This document shows, in pieces, positions 7,613-15,962 of a DNA stretch of 64,000 nt (its first letter is position 1; each line of letters opens with the position of its first letter). The notes under the pieces were generated by a model. The model did not search any database. It saw nothing but the letters and a program-made list of their open reading frames with translations, and had not been told where the DNA came from. A program made the translations under genes and the position numbers. Origin of the DNA: UBA2336 sp964404445 (GTDB lineage: Bacteria > Bacteroidota > Bacteroidia > Cytophagales > Cyclobacteriaceae); contig CAYOJW010000001.1 in NCBI GenBank assembly GCA_964404445.1, positions 186,001 through 250,000 on the forward strand, read 5' to 3'.

Positions 7613-7658
7613 TTACTTCTTCATCAAACTCAACACCTCATTTAGCTTCAGCAATGCC
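7548..7658. repeat. Copy 2 of the direct repeat: ends of higA and mutS
   Basis: The intact counterpart of 6854-6960. It spans the last part of higA and, converging from the other strand, the last ~15 codons of mutS. The repeat therefore copies a gene junction rather than a single gene. Confidence 0.85.
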
Positions 7659-10219
7659 TCCACGGGCGAAATGGTGTTGATGTCGATAGTGGATAGTAAA
7701 TCGTGTACGGCTTTTGATTTGGGGTCGATTTCGAATAAGCTCATCTGGTTAACAGCCTTGGGCAATTCTTCCATTTTATGCTTCGGCTCGTTTTTATGTT
7801 TATCCTTTTCAAGGAAGTGCAGAATATCGTTGGCGCGCAACACCACTTTGTTGGGCATACCCGCCAACTGCGCCACGTGAATACCAAAGCTGTGTTCGCT
7901 GCCGCCCGGTTTAAGCGTACGCATAAAAATAATTTTATCGCCCGCTTCTTTCACGCTCACGTTAAAGTTTTTAACACGCTCATGATCTTCGGCTAACTGG
8001 TTCAGTTCATGGTAGTGTGTGGCAAACAATGTTTTCGGACGAAAGTCTTTATGGTTATGCAAATACTCTACAATCGACCAGGCAATGGAAACACCATCGT
8101 ATGTGGAAGTGCCTCGCCCGATCTCATCCATCAAAATCAAGCTGCGGTCGCTCAGGTTGTTGAGGATGCTGGCCGTTTCGGTCATCTCTACCATAAAGGT
8201 CGATTCGCCTTTCGATAAATTATCGGAAGCGCCCACACGGGTAAACACTTTATCGACAATGCCGATTGATGCGGCTTCGGCCGGAACAAAACTTCCGGTT
8301 TGCGCCATCAGCACAATGAGGGCAACCTGTCGTAACAAAGCCGATTTACCGGCCATGTTCGGCCCCGTAATGATCATGATCTGTTGCGATTCGGTGTCGA
8401 GGTGTACATCGTTGGGGATGTATGGTTCACCTACCGGTAATTGTTTTTCTATTACCGGATGGCGGCCTGCTTTTATGGTAACGGCTTTGCCTCCGCTGAT
8501 TTCGGGACGCACATATTTATGCTGTTTCGCCACACGGGCAAACGACAACAAACAATCGAGGCTGGCAATGATGCGCGCGTTTTGCTGAACCGGTATTACA
8601 AACTCAGTCGCATGGCGCACGAGTTCCGCAAACAACTGTTGTTCGATCACATTCAGTTTGTCTTCGGCTGTCAGGATTTTCTCTTCATACACCTTTAACT
8701 CTTCGGTGATGTACCGTTCGGCATTCACCAATGTTTGTTTGCGGATCCAGTCGGCCGGAACTTTATCTTTATTGGCATTGCTCACTTCAAGGTAATACCC
8801 GAAAACTTTGTTGTACGAAATCTTCAGCGAGTTAATGCCCGTGCGTTCAACCTCACGTTTCTGCACCTGCAACAAATAATCTTTCCCGGAAAATGCGATG
8901 CTGCGCAACTCATCCAGTTCGGTATGTACACCTGTTTTAATAATGTTGCCCTGGTGTACCAGCATGGGCGCTTCTTCGCTCAGTTGCTGTTCGATTTTGT
9001 TTACCAATGCTTCGCATGGGTTTAACTGGTCGGCCATCTTTCGTAAAAACGTTGGCAACGATGTACGCTCTAACAATTTTTTTACCGGAGCTAAATGTTG
9101 CAGCGATCTTTTTAGTTGCAACAATTCGCGGGGGTTGATACGCCCCGCAGCAACTTTCGAGATAAGCCGTTCGAGGTCAGCTATCTGCCGAAGGCTTTCT
9201 AACACCTGTTCTGATAAATCTGTTTGCTGGTAAAATGTATTCACCACATCAAGGCGTTCGTCAATCGCGGTTTTATCTTTCAGGGGCAACACCATCCACT
9301 TGCGCAGTTGCCGCGAACCCATAGCTGTTACCGTCTGGTCAAGTATGGCAATCAACGGAACACCGCCATCGCTATTGGGTACGGTAAGCTCTAAGTTGCG
9401 GATGGTGAAGCGGTCGAGCCACACATATTTTTCTTCATCAATGCGTGAGATGGCCGCAATGTGTTCGGTGTTTTTATGCTCGGTAGCTTCTAAATACTGA
9501 ATAACCGCTCCTGCAGCAAGGATGGCTTCGTTGAGGTTTTCTAACCCGAAGCCTTTCAGGTTAGCGGTTTTAAACTGAGTGGTTAATCGTTCGTGCGCAA
9601 AGTCAAATGCATACACCCAGTCGTCAAGCGCAAACGTAGCATGAGCATCGCCAAACTGTTTCTCAAACTTTTCGCGTTGGGTTTTGCTGAAAATTATTTC
9701 GGCCGGGCCGAAACTCTGGATAAGTTTAAACACGTACGACTCCGTGCCTTGCGCGGCATAAAATTCCCCGGTGCTGATGTCGAGAAACGCTACGCCTGTA
9801 TGTTGTTTGCTTTGATAAACAGAAGCGAGAAAGTTGTTCTGTTTTTTCTCTAACACATTGTCGTTAAACGAAACACCGGGCGTTACCAATTCGGTAACCC
9901 CGCGTTTAACAATGCCTTTTACCGATTTGGGGTCTTCCAACTGATCGCATATCGCCACACGATTACCCGCCCGCACTAATTTGGGCAAATAAGTATCCAG
10001 CGCATGGTGCGGAAAACCGGCCAATTCAATTTCGGAAGCCGAACCGTTGCCGCGTTTGGTAAGTGTGATGTCGAGCACACGTGCGGCAGTAACCGCGTCT
10101 TCACCAAAGGTTTCGTAAAAATCGCCTACGCGAAAAAGTAAAAGCGCACCCGGGTACTTTGCCTTAATGGCATTGTATTGCTTCATGAGGGGCGTTTCCA
10201 TTGCATTAGCTCCGGCCAT
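7613..10219 (-). CDS. mutS: DNA mismatch repair protein MutS
   Basis: About 868 residues. The mismatch-binding domain starts with ETPLMKQYNAIKAKYPG and carries the Phe-x-Glu reading motif in GDFYETFGEDA. The connector, core and clamp domains follow, and the C-terminal ABC ATPase has Walker A GPNMAGKSALLR (about residue 615), signature STFMVEMTE and Walker B ILMDEIGRGTSTYDG. A TTG at 10228 opens the frame; the ATG at 10219 is preferred. If the -7 box at 10226-10233 is used, the ATG at 10201 (METPLMKQY) would be the start with a short leader. Convergent with higA, which ends at the adjacent base. Confidence 0.97.
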   Translation of the reverse strand: MAGANAMETPLMKQYNAIKAKYPGALLLFRVGDFYETFGEDAVTAARVLDITLTKRGNGSASEIELAGFPHHALDTYLPKLVRAGNRVAICDQLEDPKSVKGIVKRGVTELVTPGVSFNDNVLEKKQNNFLASVYQSKQHTGVAFLDISTGEFYAAQGTESYVFKLIQSFGPAEIIFSKTQREKFEKQFGDAHATFALDDWVYAFDFAHERLTTQFKTANLKGFGLENLNEAILAAGAVIQYLEATEHKNTEHIAAISRIDEEKYVWLDRFTIRNLELTVPNSDGGVPLIAILDQTVTAMGSRQLRKWMVLPLKDKTAIDERLDVVNTFYQQTDLSEQVLESLRQIADLERLISKVAAGRINPRELLQLKRSLQHLAPVKKLLERTSLPTFLRKMADQLNPCEALVNKIEQQLSEEAPMLVHQGNIIKTGVHTELDELRSIAFSGKDYLLQVQKREVERTGINSLKISYNKVFGYYLEVSNANKDKVPADWIRKQTLVNAERYITEELKVYEEKILTAEDKLNVIEQQLFAELVRHATEFVIPVQQNARIIASLDCLLSFARVAKQHKYVRPEISGGKAVTIKAGRHPVIEKQLPVGEPYIPNDVHLDTESQQIMIITGPNMAGKSALLRQVALIVLMAQTGSFVPAEAASIGIVDKVFTRVGASDNLSKGESTFMVEMTETASILNNLSDRSLILMDEIGRGTSTYDGVSIAWSIVEYLHNHKDFRPKTLFATHYHELNQLAEDHERVKNFNVSVKEAGDKIIFMRTLKPGGSEHSFGIHVAQLAGMPNKVVLRANDILHFLEKDKHKNEPKHKMEELPKAVNQMSLFEIDPKSKAVHDLLSTIDINTISPVEALLKLNEVLSLMKK

Positions 10220-10225
10220 AGGGGG

Positions 10226-10233
10226 CAAAGATA
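10226..10233 (-). promoter_or_regulatory. Likely -7 box of mutS
   Basis: TATCTTTG on the minus strand fits TAnnTTTG exactly. No TTG is found at the usual distance upstream, so support is partial. Use of this box would place the transcript start close to the ATG at 10219 and favour the ATG at 10201. Confidence 0.45.
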
Positions 10234-10294
10234 TTCAGGTTTCTGGATTTTAACTTTAGCTTCGCTATTTTGCTAACGCTTTTCAACTGTTGAT

Positions 10295-11224
10295 ATGGGT
10301 TCTGCTTCCGATAAAAAAACAACACTTGTCTCCGGTATTGTTATTTCCAGCATTGTTGCTGTTATACTGGTTGGCCTCAGTAAATATATTAGCGATAAAT
10401 TTGGAATAGACAGCCCTACGCTGATTTTTTCCACATTCATTATCATACCCTTTTTGATGGGACTTATATGTGCGTACTGCTGGCGCACGTTGCAATTGAA
10501 AACCCTGCACTATATCGGATGGTCGGTGATAAATACACTTTTGGCCATTTTATTAAGCGCAGTGTTTTTGCGCGAAGGGGTTATTTGCCTGCTGATCGTT
10601 TCACCGCTCATATTAGTTTTTGTGGTTACCGGTGGATTGGCAGGAAAGGTGCTTTACCGAAAAAATAATAATACACTGAATTTAAGTTTACTGGGTCTTT
10701 TGGTGTTCATTTATATAGCCGATGTTGCTTCTGATCATGAAAACACCATATTGGTTTCTGATACGTTGATTATTCAGGCTCCTGTCGATAAGGTTTGGCC
10801 TTATGTAGTAGCCTACGAACCAATACACCTTGAAGAAACTTACTGGCTTTTTCGGGCAGGTATGCCCAGCCCCGTACAGAGTACCGTTGATGGCTATGCC
10901 GAAGGCTCCGGACGAAAATGTATTTTTTCCAACGGCTATGTGTTCGATGAAAAAATGGTTGTTTATAAACCTAACGAAGAATTAACGTTTGACATTATCC
11001 GGCAACCCCGCGATCCGGAAATCATGGGGCATATCGATATTCTTCGCGGGCAATTTATTCTGAAAGATAATGGTGACGGCACCACAACACTAATCGGCAA
11101 CTCATGGTATAAACTCTATGTTTTCCCCAAGTGGTATTTTAACCTCTGGTCGGCCAGTATAACACGTGCCGTACACTTGCGTGTGATGGAGCATATTAAA
11201 ATACTAAGCGAAAAAGATGTTTGA
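10295..11224 (+). CDS. Membrane-anchored SRPBCC domain protein
   Basis: 309 residues. Four or five hydrophobic helices occupy residues 10-145, then a SRPBCC/polyketide-cyclase-like domain follows (LIIQAPVDKVWPYVVAYEPI at the first strand, GSGRKCIFSNGYVF, LTFDIIRQPRD, TTTLIGNSWYKL). This fold makes a cavity for hydrophobic ligands; here it is probably displayed at the membrane surface. The gene overlaps the DUF5519 gene downstream by eight bases, so the two probably work together. Substrate and reaction are unknown. Confidence 0.75.
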   Translation: MGSASDKKTTLVSGIVISSIVAVILVGLSKYISDKFGIDSPTLIFSTFIIIPFLMGLICAYCWRTLQLKTLHYIGWSVINTLLAILLSAVFLREGVICLLIVSPLILVFVVTGGLAGKVLYRKNNNTLNLSLLGLLVFIYIADVASDHENTILVSDTLIIQAPVDKVWPYVVAYEPIHLEETYWLFRAGMPSPVQSTVDGYAEGSGRKCIFSNGYVFDEKMVVYKPNEELTFDIIRQPRDPEIMGHIDILRGQFILKDNGDGTTTLIGNSWYKLYVFPKWYFNLWSASITRAVHLRVMEHIKILSEKDV

Positions 11225-11639
11225 GTTTGTTACAACCTACGTTCCATTCTTAAAGCATATTCCCGGATTCCCTCATGTTTTTGAGGCCATGCTTAAAATT
11301 GAGTTATTTATTCGCAACCGGGAGTTATTGACAGATATTGATGATCTGGAAAACGAGGTTTTAAACTGGAAAGGAGTAACCTCTAACCTTCACAAGTTCG
11401 GAGGTATTCAGTTTAATGTTCGTGCAAAAGAGATCGGTCACCTGCACGGAAATGGAATGGTCGATATTTTATTCAATAAAAAAACCAGGCACCAGTTACT
11501 GCAAACCGGCTGGGCACGTGAACACCATACCTTTAAAAATTCGGGATGGATCAGTTTCCTGATCAAAAACAAAAACGACAAAGCCATCGCACTTGCTCTA
11601 CTTCAACAGGCTTATCAGTTAAAGCTGAACAATCATTAA
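11217..11639 (+). CDS. DUF5519 (luciferase-domain-like) protein
   Basis: 140 residues, cytoplasmic. The core reads GGIQFNVRAKEIGHLHGNGM followed by VDILFNKKTRHQLL, with the conserved pair of His residues, the signature of the DUF5519 or 'luciferase domain' family. That name does not mean light emission; function is not established. The ATG overlaps the end of the SRPBCC membrane protein gene, implying translational coupling. Confidence 0.8.
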   Translation: MFEFVTTYVPFLKHIPGFPHVFEAMLKIELFIRNRELLTDIDDLENEVLNWKGVTSNLHKFGGIQFNVRAKEIGHLHGNGMVDILFNKKTRHQLLQTGWAREHHTFKNSGWISFLIKNKNDKAIALALLQQAYQLKLNNH

Positions 11640-11693
11640 CAACTCCTTCACAATCGTTTAAGAAGCCATTAACAGCCCGTGCACACATGGATA

Positions 11694-11721
11694 GATAGTT
11701 TTGGGGAATCACCAAACTATC
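11694..11721 (+). promoter_or_regulatory. Hairpin with embedded -7 box upstream of the thioredoxin-TPR gene
   Basis: GATAGTTT (11694-11701) pairs with AAACTATC (11714-11721); the stem extends by GG/CC with a one-base bulge. The left arm contains TAGTTTTG (11696-11703), an exact TAnnTTTG box. The inverted repeat ends six bases before the ATG at 11728, so it could be an operator or leader hairpin. Confidence 0.45.
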
Positions 11722-11727
11722 TTAACG

Positions 11728-12579
11728 ATGAAAAAAATTTATGTACTTTTTTCCCTTGTATTGTTGGCTGCGGTTGCGCAGGCACAAGAAAAACCGTTAG
11801 TCGGCATTTGTTCTGCAACACAATTTTCTGCCGAGCCTTATGCTGCGTGGTATAAACCGGGCTATGAAAACTATCAACCCACGACTGCCATACTCGATCA
11901 GCTTAAAAAACTCAAGTCCGAAAAAACCACTATTAAAATAGTGTTCGGCAGTTGGTGTGGCGACAGCAAACGCGAAGTACCGCGTATGTTAAAAACTTTA
12001 CATGAAGCGGGCTTTACGGATAAAAACATTGAACTGATTGGCGTGTACCGCGAACCCGATGTTTATAAACAAGCCCCGAACCATGAGGAAAAAGATTTGA
12101 ACGTTTACCGCGTGCCCACATTCATTGTGTATGAAAAAGGGAAAGAAATCGGGCGCATTAATGAGTTCCCGGTCGAGTCGCTCGAACGCGACCTGTTGAA
12201 AATTGTAAGCCATCAACCCTACACCCCCAGCTACAAAAGCTTTGCAGCCATCAGCCAATGGTATGCACAAGGGTTGTTAACCGATACCAACATTAACGTG
12301 CGCGGACTGGCCGGACAAATCAAAAACAACGTTGTATATGAAAGCGAACTGAACAGTTGCGGCTATGTTTTTCTCGGTCGTAAAAATTACCACGAAGCCA
12401 TCACGGTGTTCCGGATTAATGTGAATCTCTATCCGCAATCGTCAAACTGTTTTGATAGTCTGGGCGAAGCCTATTTGCTGGCCGGTAATACCGAAAATGC
12501 CAAAGCGTGTTATCAATATGCCGTTGATCTCGATCCTAAAAATGAAAATGCAAAAACCCAGCTTGAAAAGTTGAAATAA
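11728..12579 (+). CDS. Exported thioredoxin-fold protein with C-terminal TPR repeats
   Basis: 283 residues from the ATG at 11728, which opens a signal peptide (MKKIYVLFSLVLLAAVAQAQ); an in-frame ATG at 11701 would leave the signal internal. Residues 60-150 form a thioredoxin fold with the motif GSWCGDSKREVPRML: the active-site position has one Cys and no second Cys (CGDS instead of CxxC). From about residue 185 there are two TPR-like helix pairs ending LDPKNENAKTQLEKLK. A one-Cys active site suggests a role other than a disulfide reductase. It stands alone and is followed by a long palindrome. Confidence 0.8.
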   Translation: MKKIYVLFSLVLLAAVAQAQEKPLVGICSATQFSAEPYAAWYKPGYENYQPTTAILDQLKKLKSEKTTIKIVFGSWCGDSKREVPRMLKTLHEAGFTDKNIELIGVYREPDVYKQAPNHEEKDLNVYRVPTFIVYEKGKEIGRINEFPVESLERDLLKIVSHQPYTPSYKSFAAISQWYAQGLLTDTNINVRGLAGQIKNNVVYESELNSCGYVFLGRKNYHEAITVFRINVNLYPQSSNCFDSLGEAYLLAGNTENAKACYQYAVDLDPKNENAKTQLEKLK

Positions 12580-12589
12580 TCTCAACCAT

Positions 12590-12639
12590 TTAACCACATA
12601 GTAACATAGTTTTCGTTGGCTATGTTACTATGTGGTTAA
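12590..12639. repeat. Perfect 20-bp palindrome of the AACCACATAG family
   Basis: TTAACCACATAGTAACATAG (12590-12609) is exactly complementary to 12620-12639, with a ten-base loop TTTTCGTTGG. The arms match the inverted ends of the GxxExxY unit at 29914-29934 and 30347-30367 through the shared pattern AACCACATAG-nn-ACATAG. It lies just upstream of the SpoU gene, where a -7 box TATCTTTG is seen at 12644-12651. Confidence 0.9.
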
Positions 12640-12643
12640 CATT

Positions 12644-12651
12644 TATCTTTG
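12644..12651 (+). promoter_or_regulatory. Possible -7 box of the SpoU methyltransferase gene
   Basis: TATCTTTG matches TAnnTTTG. The expected -33 position falls inside the right arm of the 12590-12639 palindrome and lacks TTG, so the repeat may have replaced the original upstream element. Confidence 0.4.
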
Positions 12652-12685
12652 TGGCATTACAGATGCGTACCTGTATTGCCATAGC

Positions 12686-13219
12686 ATGAAAAAACTAAAA
12701 CTTGAAGACCTGAACAGGATAAGTGTTGATGCGTTTAAAGAAGCCGAAAAACTTCCGGTTACCATCATGCTCGATAATGTACGCAGCCTACACAACGTAG
12801 GCTCGGCCTTTCGTACAGCCGATGCCTTCCGGATTGAAAAAATAATCTTAACCGGCATTACCGGAACCCCTCCGCACCGCGAAATCCAAAAGTCGGCTTT
12901 AGGCGCAACCGATTCGGTAGCGTGGGCGTATGCCGAACATACATACGATGCCATAGTGCAACTAAAAACATCGGGGTACGACATTATCATTATCGAGCAA
13001 ACCACGGCCAGCAAACCTATTCAAACATTTCAGCCTGCCACCGGCAAAAAATATTGTTTAGTATTTGGCAACGAGGTAGAAGGCGTAAGCGATGCCGCAT
13101 TGACATTGGCCGATACCGCCCTCGAAATCCCGCAAAGCGGAACAAAACATTCGCTGAATGTTTCGGTGTGTTTAGGGATTGTGATGTGGCATTTCTTTCA
13201 AAAATTACAGCTTGATTAA
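12686..13219 (+). CDS. SpoU/TrmH-family RNA 2'-O-methyltransferase
   Basis: 177 residues from the ATG at 12686; the upstream in-frame stretch reads through the palindrome-proximal DNA and is not protein-like. The SPOUT knot motifs are clear: motif 1 IMLDNVRSLHNVGSAFRTAD, motif 2 CLVFGNEVEGVSD and motif 3 IPQSGTKHSLNVSVCLGIVMW. Such enzymes methylate ribose in tRNA or rRNA using S-adenosylmethionine. It lacks the extra N-terminal substrate-binding domain of RlmB, so the target is uncertain. A conserved hypothetical gene follows after five bases. Confidence 0.9.
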   Translation: MKKLKLEDLNRISVDAFKEAEKLPVTIMLDNVRSLHNVGSAFRTADAFRIEKIILTGITGTPPHREIQKSALGATDSVAWAYAEHTYDAIVQLKTSGYDIIIIEQTTASKPIQTFQPATGKKYCLVFGNEVEGVSDAALTLADTALEIPQSGTKHSLNVSVCLGIVMWHFFQKLQLD

Positions 13220-13224
13220 TTTTA

Positions 13225-13704
13225 ATGAAAGCCGCTTCGCTCAACGAAATCAAAAAAGAACTCAAAACGCTGGATGTCGATACCGTGCGGGAGTTGTGCC
13301 TGCGCTTAGCCAAATACAAGAAAGAGAACAAAGAATTGCTCACGTATTTGTTGTACGAAGCACACAACGAACAAGCGTATAGTAACGCCATCAAAGAAGA
13401 CTTAGACGGGCTGTTTGCCGAACTGCCCACCCGCAGCAATTTGTACTTAATGAAGAAAACCCTCCGCAAGATTTTACGCTTCACCAACCGACAGATTAAA
13501 TACTCGGACGTGAAAACCACCGAACTTGAGCTGCGCATTTATTTCTGCACAAAGGTGCGCGATGCAAAAATTCCCTTGAGTACCGGAACGGTAATATTCA
13601 ATATGTATCAGCAACAACTCAAAAAAATTTATACGATCGTTAACAAACTTCCGGAAGATTTACAATTGGATTACCAGAACGACATTAACGCCATTGACCG
13701 ATAA
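13225..13704 (+). CDS. Conserved hypothetical protein
   Basis: 159 residues, predicted all-helical and highly charged, with no signal peptide. The sequence starts MKAASLNEIKKELKTLD, a type of opening known from small uncharacterised Bacteroidota proteins. I do not recognise a domain with confidence. It is placed between the SpoU gene (five bases upstream) and the VF530-like gene (one base after its stop), so the three may form an operon. Confidence 0.7.
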   Translation: MKAASLNEIKKELKTLDVDTVRELCLRLAKYKKENKELLTYLLYEAHNEQAYSNAIKEDLDGLFAELPTRSNLYLMKKTLRKILRFTNRQIKYSDVKTTELELRIYFCTKVRDAKIPLSTGTVIFNMYQQQLKKIYTIVNKLPEDLQLDYQNDINAIDR

Positions 13705-13705
13705 C

Positions 13706-13924
13706 ATGGAAAAACAACCCAACAATCCGCTACACGGAAAGACATTAGAGATGATTCTTGTTCACTTAGTGGATCGCTACGGATGGGATGAGTTGGGCGA
13801 CCGTATTCCGGTGAATTGCTTTTTAAATAACCCGAGTATTAAATCGAGCCTTACGTTTTTCAGAAAAACCCCGTGGGCGCGTACAAAAGTTGAGGATTTA
13901 TATTTAGAGTCGTTGGAGAATTAA
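13706..13924 (+). CDS. VF530-family (DUF2132) small DNA-binding protein
   Basis: 72 residues from the ATG at 13706; a TTG at 13694 opens the same frame but would overlap the preceding gene. The signature is NNPLHGKTLEMILVHLVDRY, then GWDELGDRIPVNCFLNNPSI and SSLTFFRKTPWARTKVE, typical of the VF530/DUF2132 family, which is reported to bind double-stranded DNA. Its place after two small genes suggests a three-gene unit. Confidence 0.9.
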   Translation: MEKQPNNPLHGKTLEMILVHLVDRYGWDELGDRIPVNCFLNNPSIKSSLTFFRKTPWARTKVEDLYLESLEN

Positions 13925-13934
13925 GTCACCCTTT

Positions 13935-14130
13935 TTAACCACAAAGATCGCTGAGGTACGCTGAGATTTTTATTGCCTTAAATTGTTCTTTGCGTATCTC
14001 TGCTACTCTGCGGTTAATGGCATTTATTTTTTTAACCGCGGAGAACACAGACATCTATTCACTGTTTTGCACGGAGTTCACTGAGTTCTCTTTTCTCTCT
14101 GTGTAAAACTCCGTGGCCTTTGTGGTAAAA
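13935..14130. repeat. Two consecutive imperfect hairpins of the CCACAAAG/CACAGAG type
   Basis: First hairpin: TTAACCACAAAG (from 13935) pairs imperfectly with CTCTGCGGTTAA ending at 14017. Second hairpin: TTAACCGCGGAGAACACAG (from 14032) pairs with CTCTGTGTAAAACTCCGTGG and CCTTTGTGGTAA ending near 14128. Both start with the TTAACC[A/G]C motif, like the AACCACATAG family at 12590 and 29914. They fill the gap before purM. Confidence 0.7.
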
Positions 14131-14190
14131 GAGATCAAAATTACTTTTAACGTGTACAACACCCATAAAAATTGCACCTTTGCAACCATT

Positions 14191-15357
14191 ATGTCCGACC
14201 GTTACAACCAGCGCGGGGTTTCCGCCAGCAAAGAAGATGTGCACCAGGCCATCAGCAACCTCAACAAAGGTTTATACCCCAAAGCATTTTGTAAGATTGT
14301 GGAAGACCACCTCGGCAACGATGCGGATTACTGCACCGTAATGCATGCTGACGGGGCGGGAACAAAATCATCGCTGGCCTATATTTATTGGAAAGAAACA
14401 GGCGACCTTTCCGTTTGGAAAGGCATTGCGCAGGATGCCATCATTATGAACATCGATGATTTGTTGTGCGTGGGCGCGACCGATAACATTTTATTATCGT
14501 CAACCATCGGGAGGAATAAAAATTTAATTCCCGGTGAGGTTATTTCTGCCGTTATTAATGGAACCGAAGAAGTATTAACCATGCTGCGCCAGCACGGGCT
14601 TAACATCATCAGCACCGGAGGCGAAACAGCCGATGTGGGCGATTTGGTGCGCACCATTATTGTTGACAGTACGGTAACTGCACGTATGAAGCGCAGCCAC
14701 GTAATTGACAATGCTAACATTCAGGCAGGCGATGTTGTTGTTGGATTGGCATCGTACGGAAAAGCATCGTATGAAAACGAATACAATGGCGGCATGGGCA
14801 GCAACGGTCTTACTTCGGCACGGCATGATGTGTTTGCCAAAACCTACGCCTCGAAATACAAAGAAACCTACGACAATGCCGTGCCCGAAAATCTTGTGTA
14901 CAGCGGATCGTACAACGTAACCGATTCTATTCCCGGTGTGGATGTAAATGTGGGTAAGCTGGTGCTTTCACCAACACGCACCTATGCACCGGTAATTATT
15001 GAAGTGTTAAAAAATTTACGACCACACATTCACGGCTTAGTGCATTGCAGTGGTGGCGCACAAACCAAAGTGTTACATTTTGTGGATCATCTTCACATTA
15101 TAAAAAACAACCTGTTTGAAACACCTCCGCTATTCAAGTTAATCCAGCAAAGCAGCAATACTGACTGGAAAGAAATGTATAAGGTGTTTAACATGGGGCA
15201 CCGTATGGAAGTTTACCTACCACAGCAATACGCACAACAAGTAATTGACATCTCGAAAAGTTTTAACATCGATGCACAAATTGTTGGTCGTGTAGAGGCC
15301 GCACCTGTAAAACAGGTTACGGTAAAAGGTGCACATGGTACGTTTGTTTATACCTGA
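14191..15357 (+). CDS. purM: Phosphoribosylformylglycinamidine cyclo-ligase (AIR synthase)
   Basis: 388 residues. Makes aminoimidazole ribotide from formylglycinamidine ribotide using ATP, step five of purine synthesis. The ATG at 14191 (MSDRYNQRGVSASKEDV) gives the form usual in Bacteroidota; the longer frame from 14113 runs through repeat DNA. Visible marks are MHADGAGTKSSLAY, the Asp-rich MNIDDLLCVGATDN metal/ATP loop, ISTGGETADVGD and LVHCSGGAQTKV. This class is longer and more divergent than E. coli PurM, and the label AIR-synthase-related is also used for it. Single gene. Confidence 0.9.
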   Translation: MSDRYNQRGVSASKEDVHQAISNLNKGLYPKAFCKIVEDHLGNDADYCTVMHADGAGTKSSLAYIYWKETGDLSVWKGIAQDAIIMNIDDLLCVGATDNILLSSTIGRNKNLIPGEVISAVINGTEEVLTMLRQHGLNIISTGGETADVGDLVRTIIVDSTVTARMKRSHVIDNANIQAGDVVVGLASYGKASYENEYNGGMGSNGLTSARHDVFAKTYASKYKETYDNAVPENLVYSGSYNVTDSIPGVDVNVGKLVLSPTRTYAPVIIEVLKNLRPHIHGLVHCSGGAQTKVLHFVDHLHIIKNNLFETPPLFKLIQQSSNTDWKEMYKVFNMGHRMEVYLPQQYAQQVIDISKSFNIDAQIVGRVEAAPVKQVTVKGAHGTFVYT

Positions 15358-15380
15358 TCCCTGCACACTGATCAGATTTG

Positions 15381-15777
15381 TTACAACAACTTTAATGCGG
15401 GAATTACCTTCGCGATTTGAATAAAGTCGTTGTCGTTATGAAAAAGGATAAGGTTATTGTCAATAGCCGTTTGGGCGATTAACATATCTACCGTACTACG
15501 TGGAGTTACTCCCGCTTTTCTGCATTTATAATACATCAAAACCGCTTGTTCGTACGACTTCTTACCGTAGAGTAAGTCATAAACATCAATGGAATCTAAA
15601 TATTCGCGGAGCAGTTTGAATTCTTTTTCGTTTTTAGCGCCCTGCAATACCTCTTGATAAATGTGGTTGCAAATGCCAAAGGAATTTTGTCTTCGATGAA
15701 AGAGTCCAACGTGTCGTGGGGGTTACCTTTTATGCCCTTGAAATAAGCTATCAGTATGGAGGTGTCAACTAAAATCT
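15381..15777 (-). pseudogene. VapC-like PIN-domain toxin, frameshifted
   Basis: The C-terminal 88 residues are in one frame (from QGAKNEKEF to the end at 15381, with the PIN acidic residues in RSTVDMLIAQTA and HNDNDF). The N-terminal part, LVDTSILIAYFKGIKGNP with the first PIN aspartate, is in another frame upstream, to about 15680. Joining them needs one extra T in the run CCTTTGGC near 15680, which would restore IPFGICNHIYQEVLQGAK. The expected start codon is also missing: the codon before ILVDTS is TAG. So the toxin is probably dead unless the base is a sequencing error or the start is ATT. Confidence 0.82.
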
Positions 15778-15779
15778 AC

Positions 15780-15941
15780 CTACTTACGCAGGGATTTATA
15801 ATCATAATCTTCCCTGAAACTGATTTTACCTTTCAGGTCTTTGAGATTTTTTTCTTTTCTCTTTAACACAAAATCGCTCAACACGCGGTTTATTGAGTCA
15901 TCTTTTTTCTTTTTGATTTTATGCTTTCTTGCGGTTTCCAT
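15780..15941 (-). CDS. VapB-like antitoxin
   Basis: 53 residues starting METARKHKIKKKKDDSINR at 15941 and ending ISFREDYDYKSLRK, the charged tail that typically wraps the partner PIN toxin. A longer frame opens at 16043, but the promoter -33 and -7 boxes lie inside it (15963-15992), so the short start is preferred. Its stop codon directly precedes the VapC relic. With the toxin broken, this antitoxin may have no partner. Confidence 0.75.
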   Translation of the reverse strand: METARKHKIKKKKDDSINRVLSDFVLKRKEKNLKDLKGKISFREDYDYKSLRK

Positions 15942-15962
15942 GATAGCATTTGTTCTGTTGTA

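Noticed and set aside
8019..8588. 189-residue frame opposite mutS
   Set aside because: Lies wholly inside mutS in antisense and has no protein-like pattern; the mutS frame is complete.
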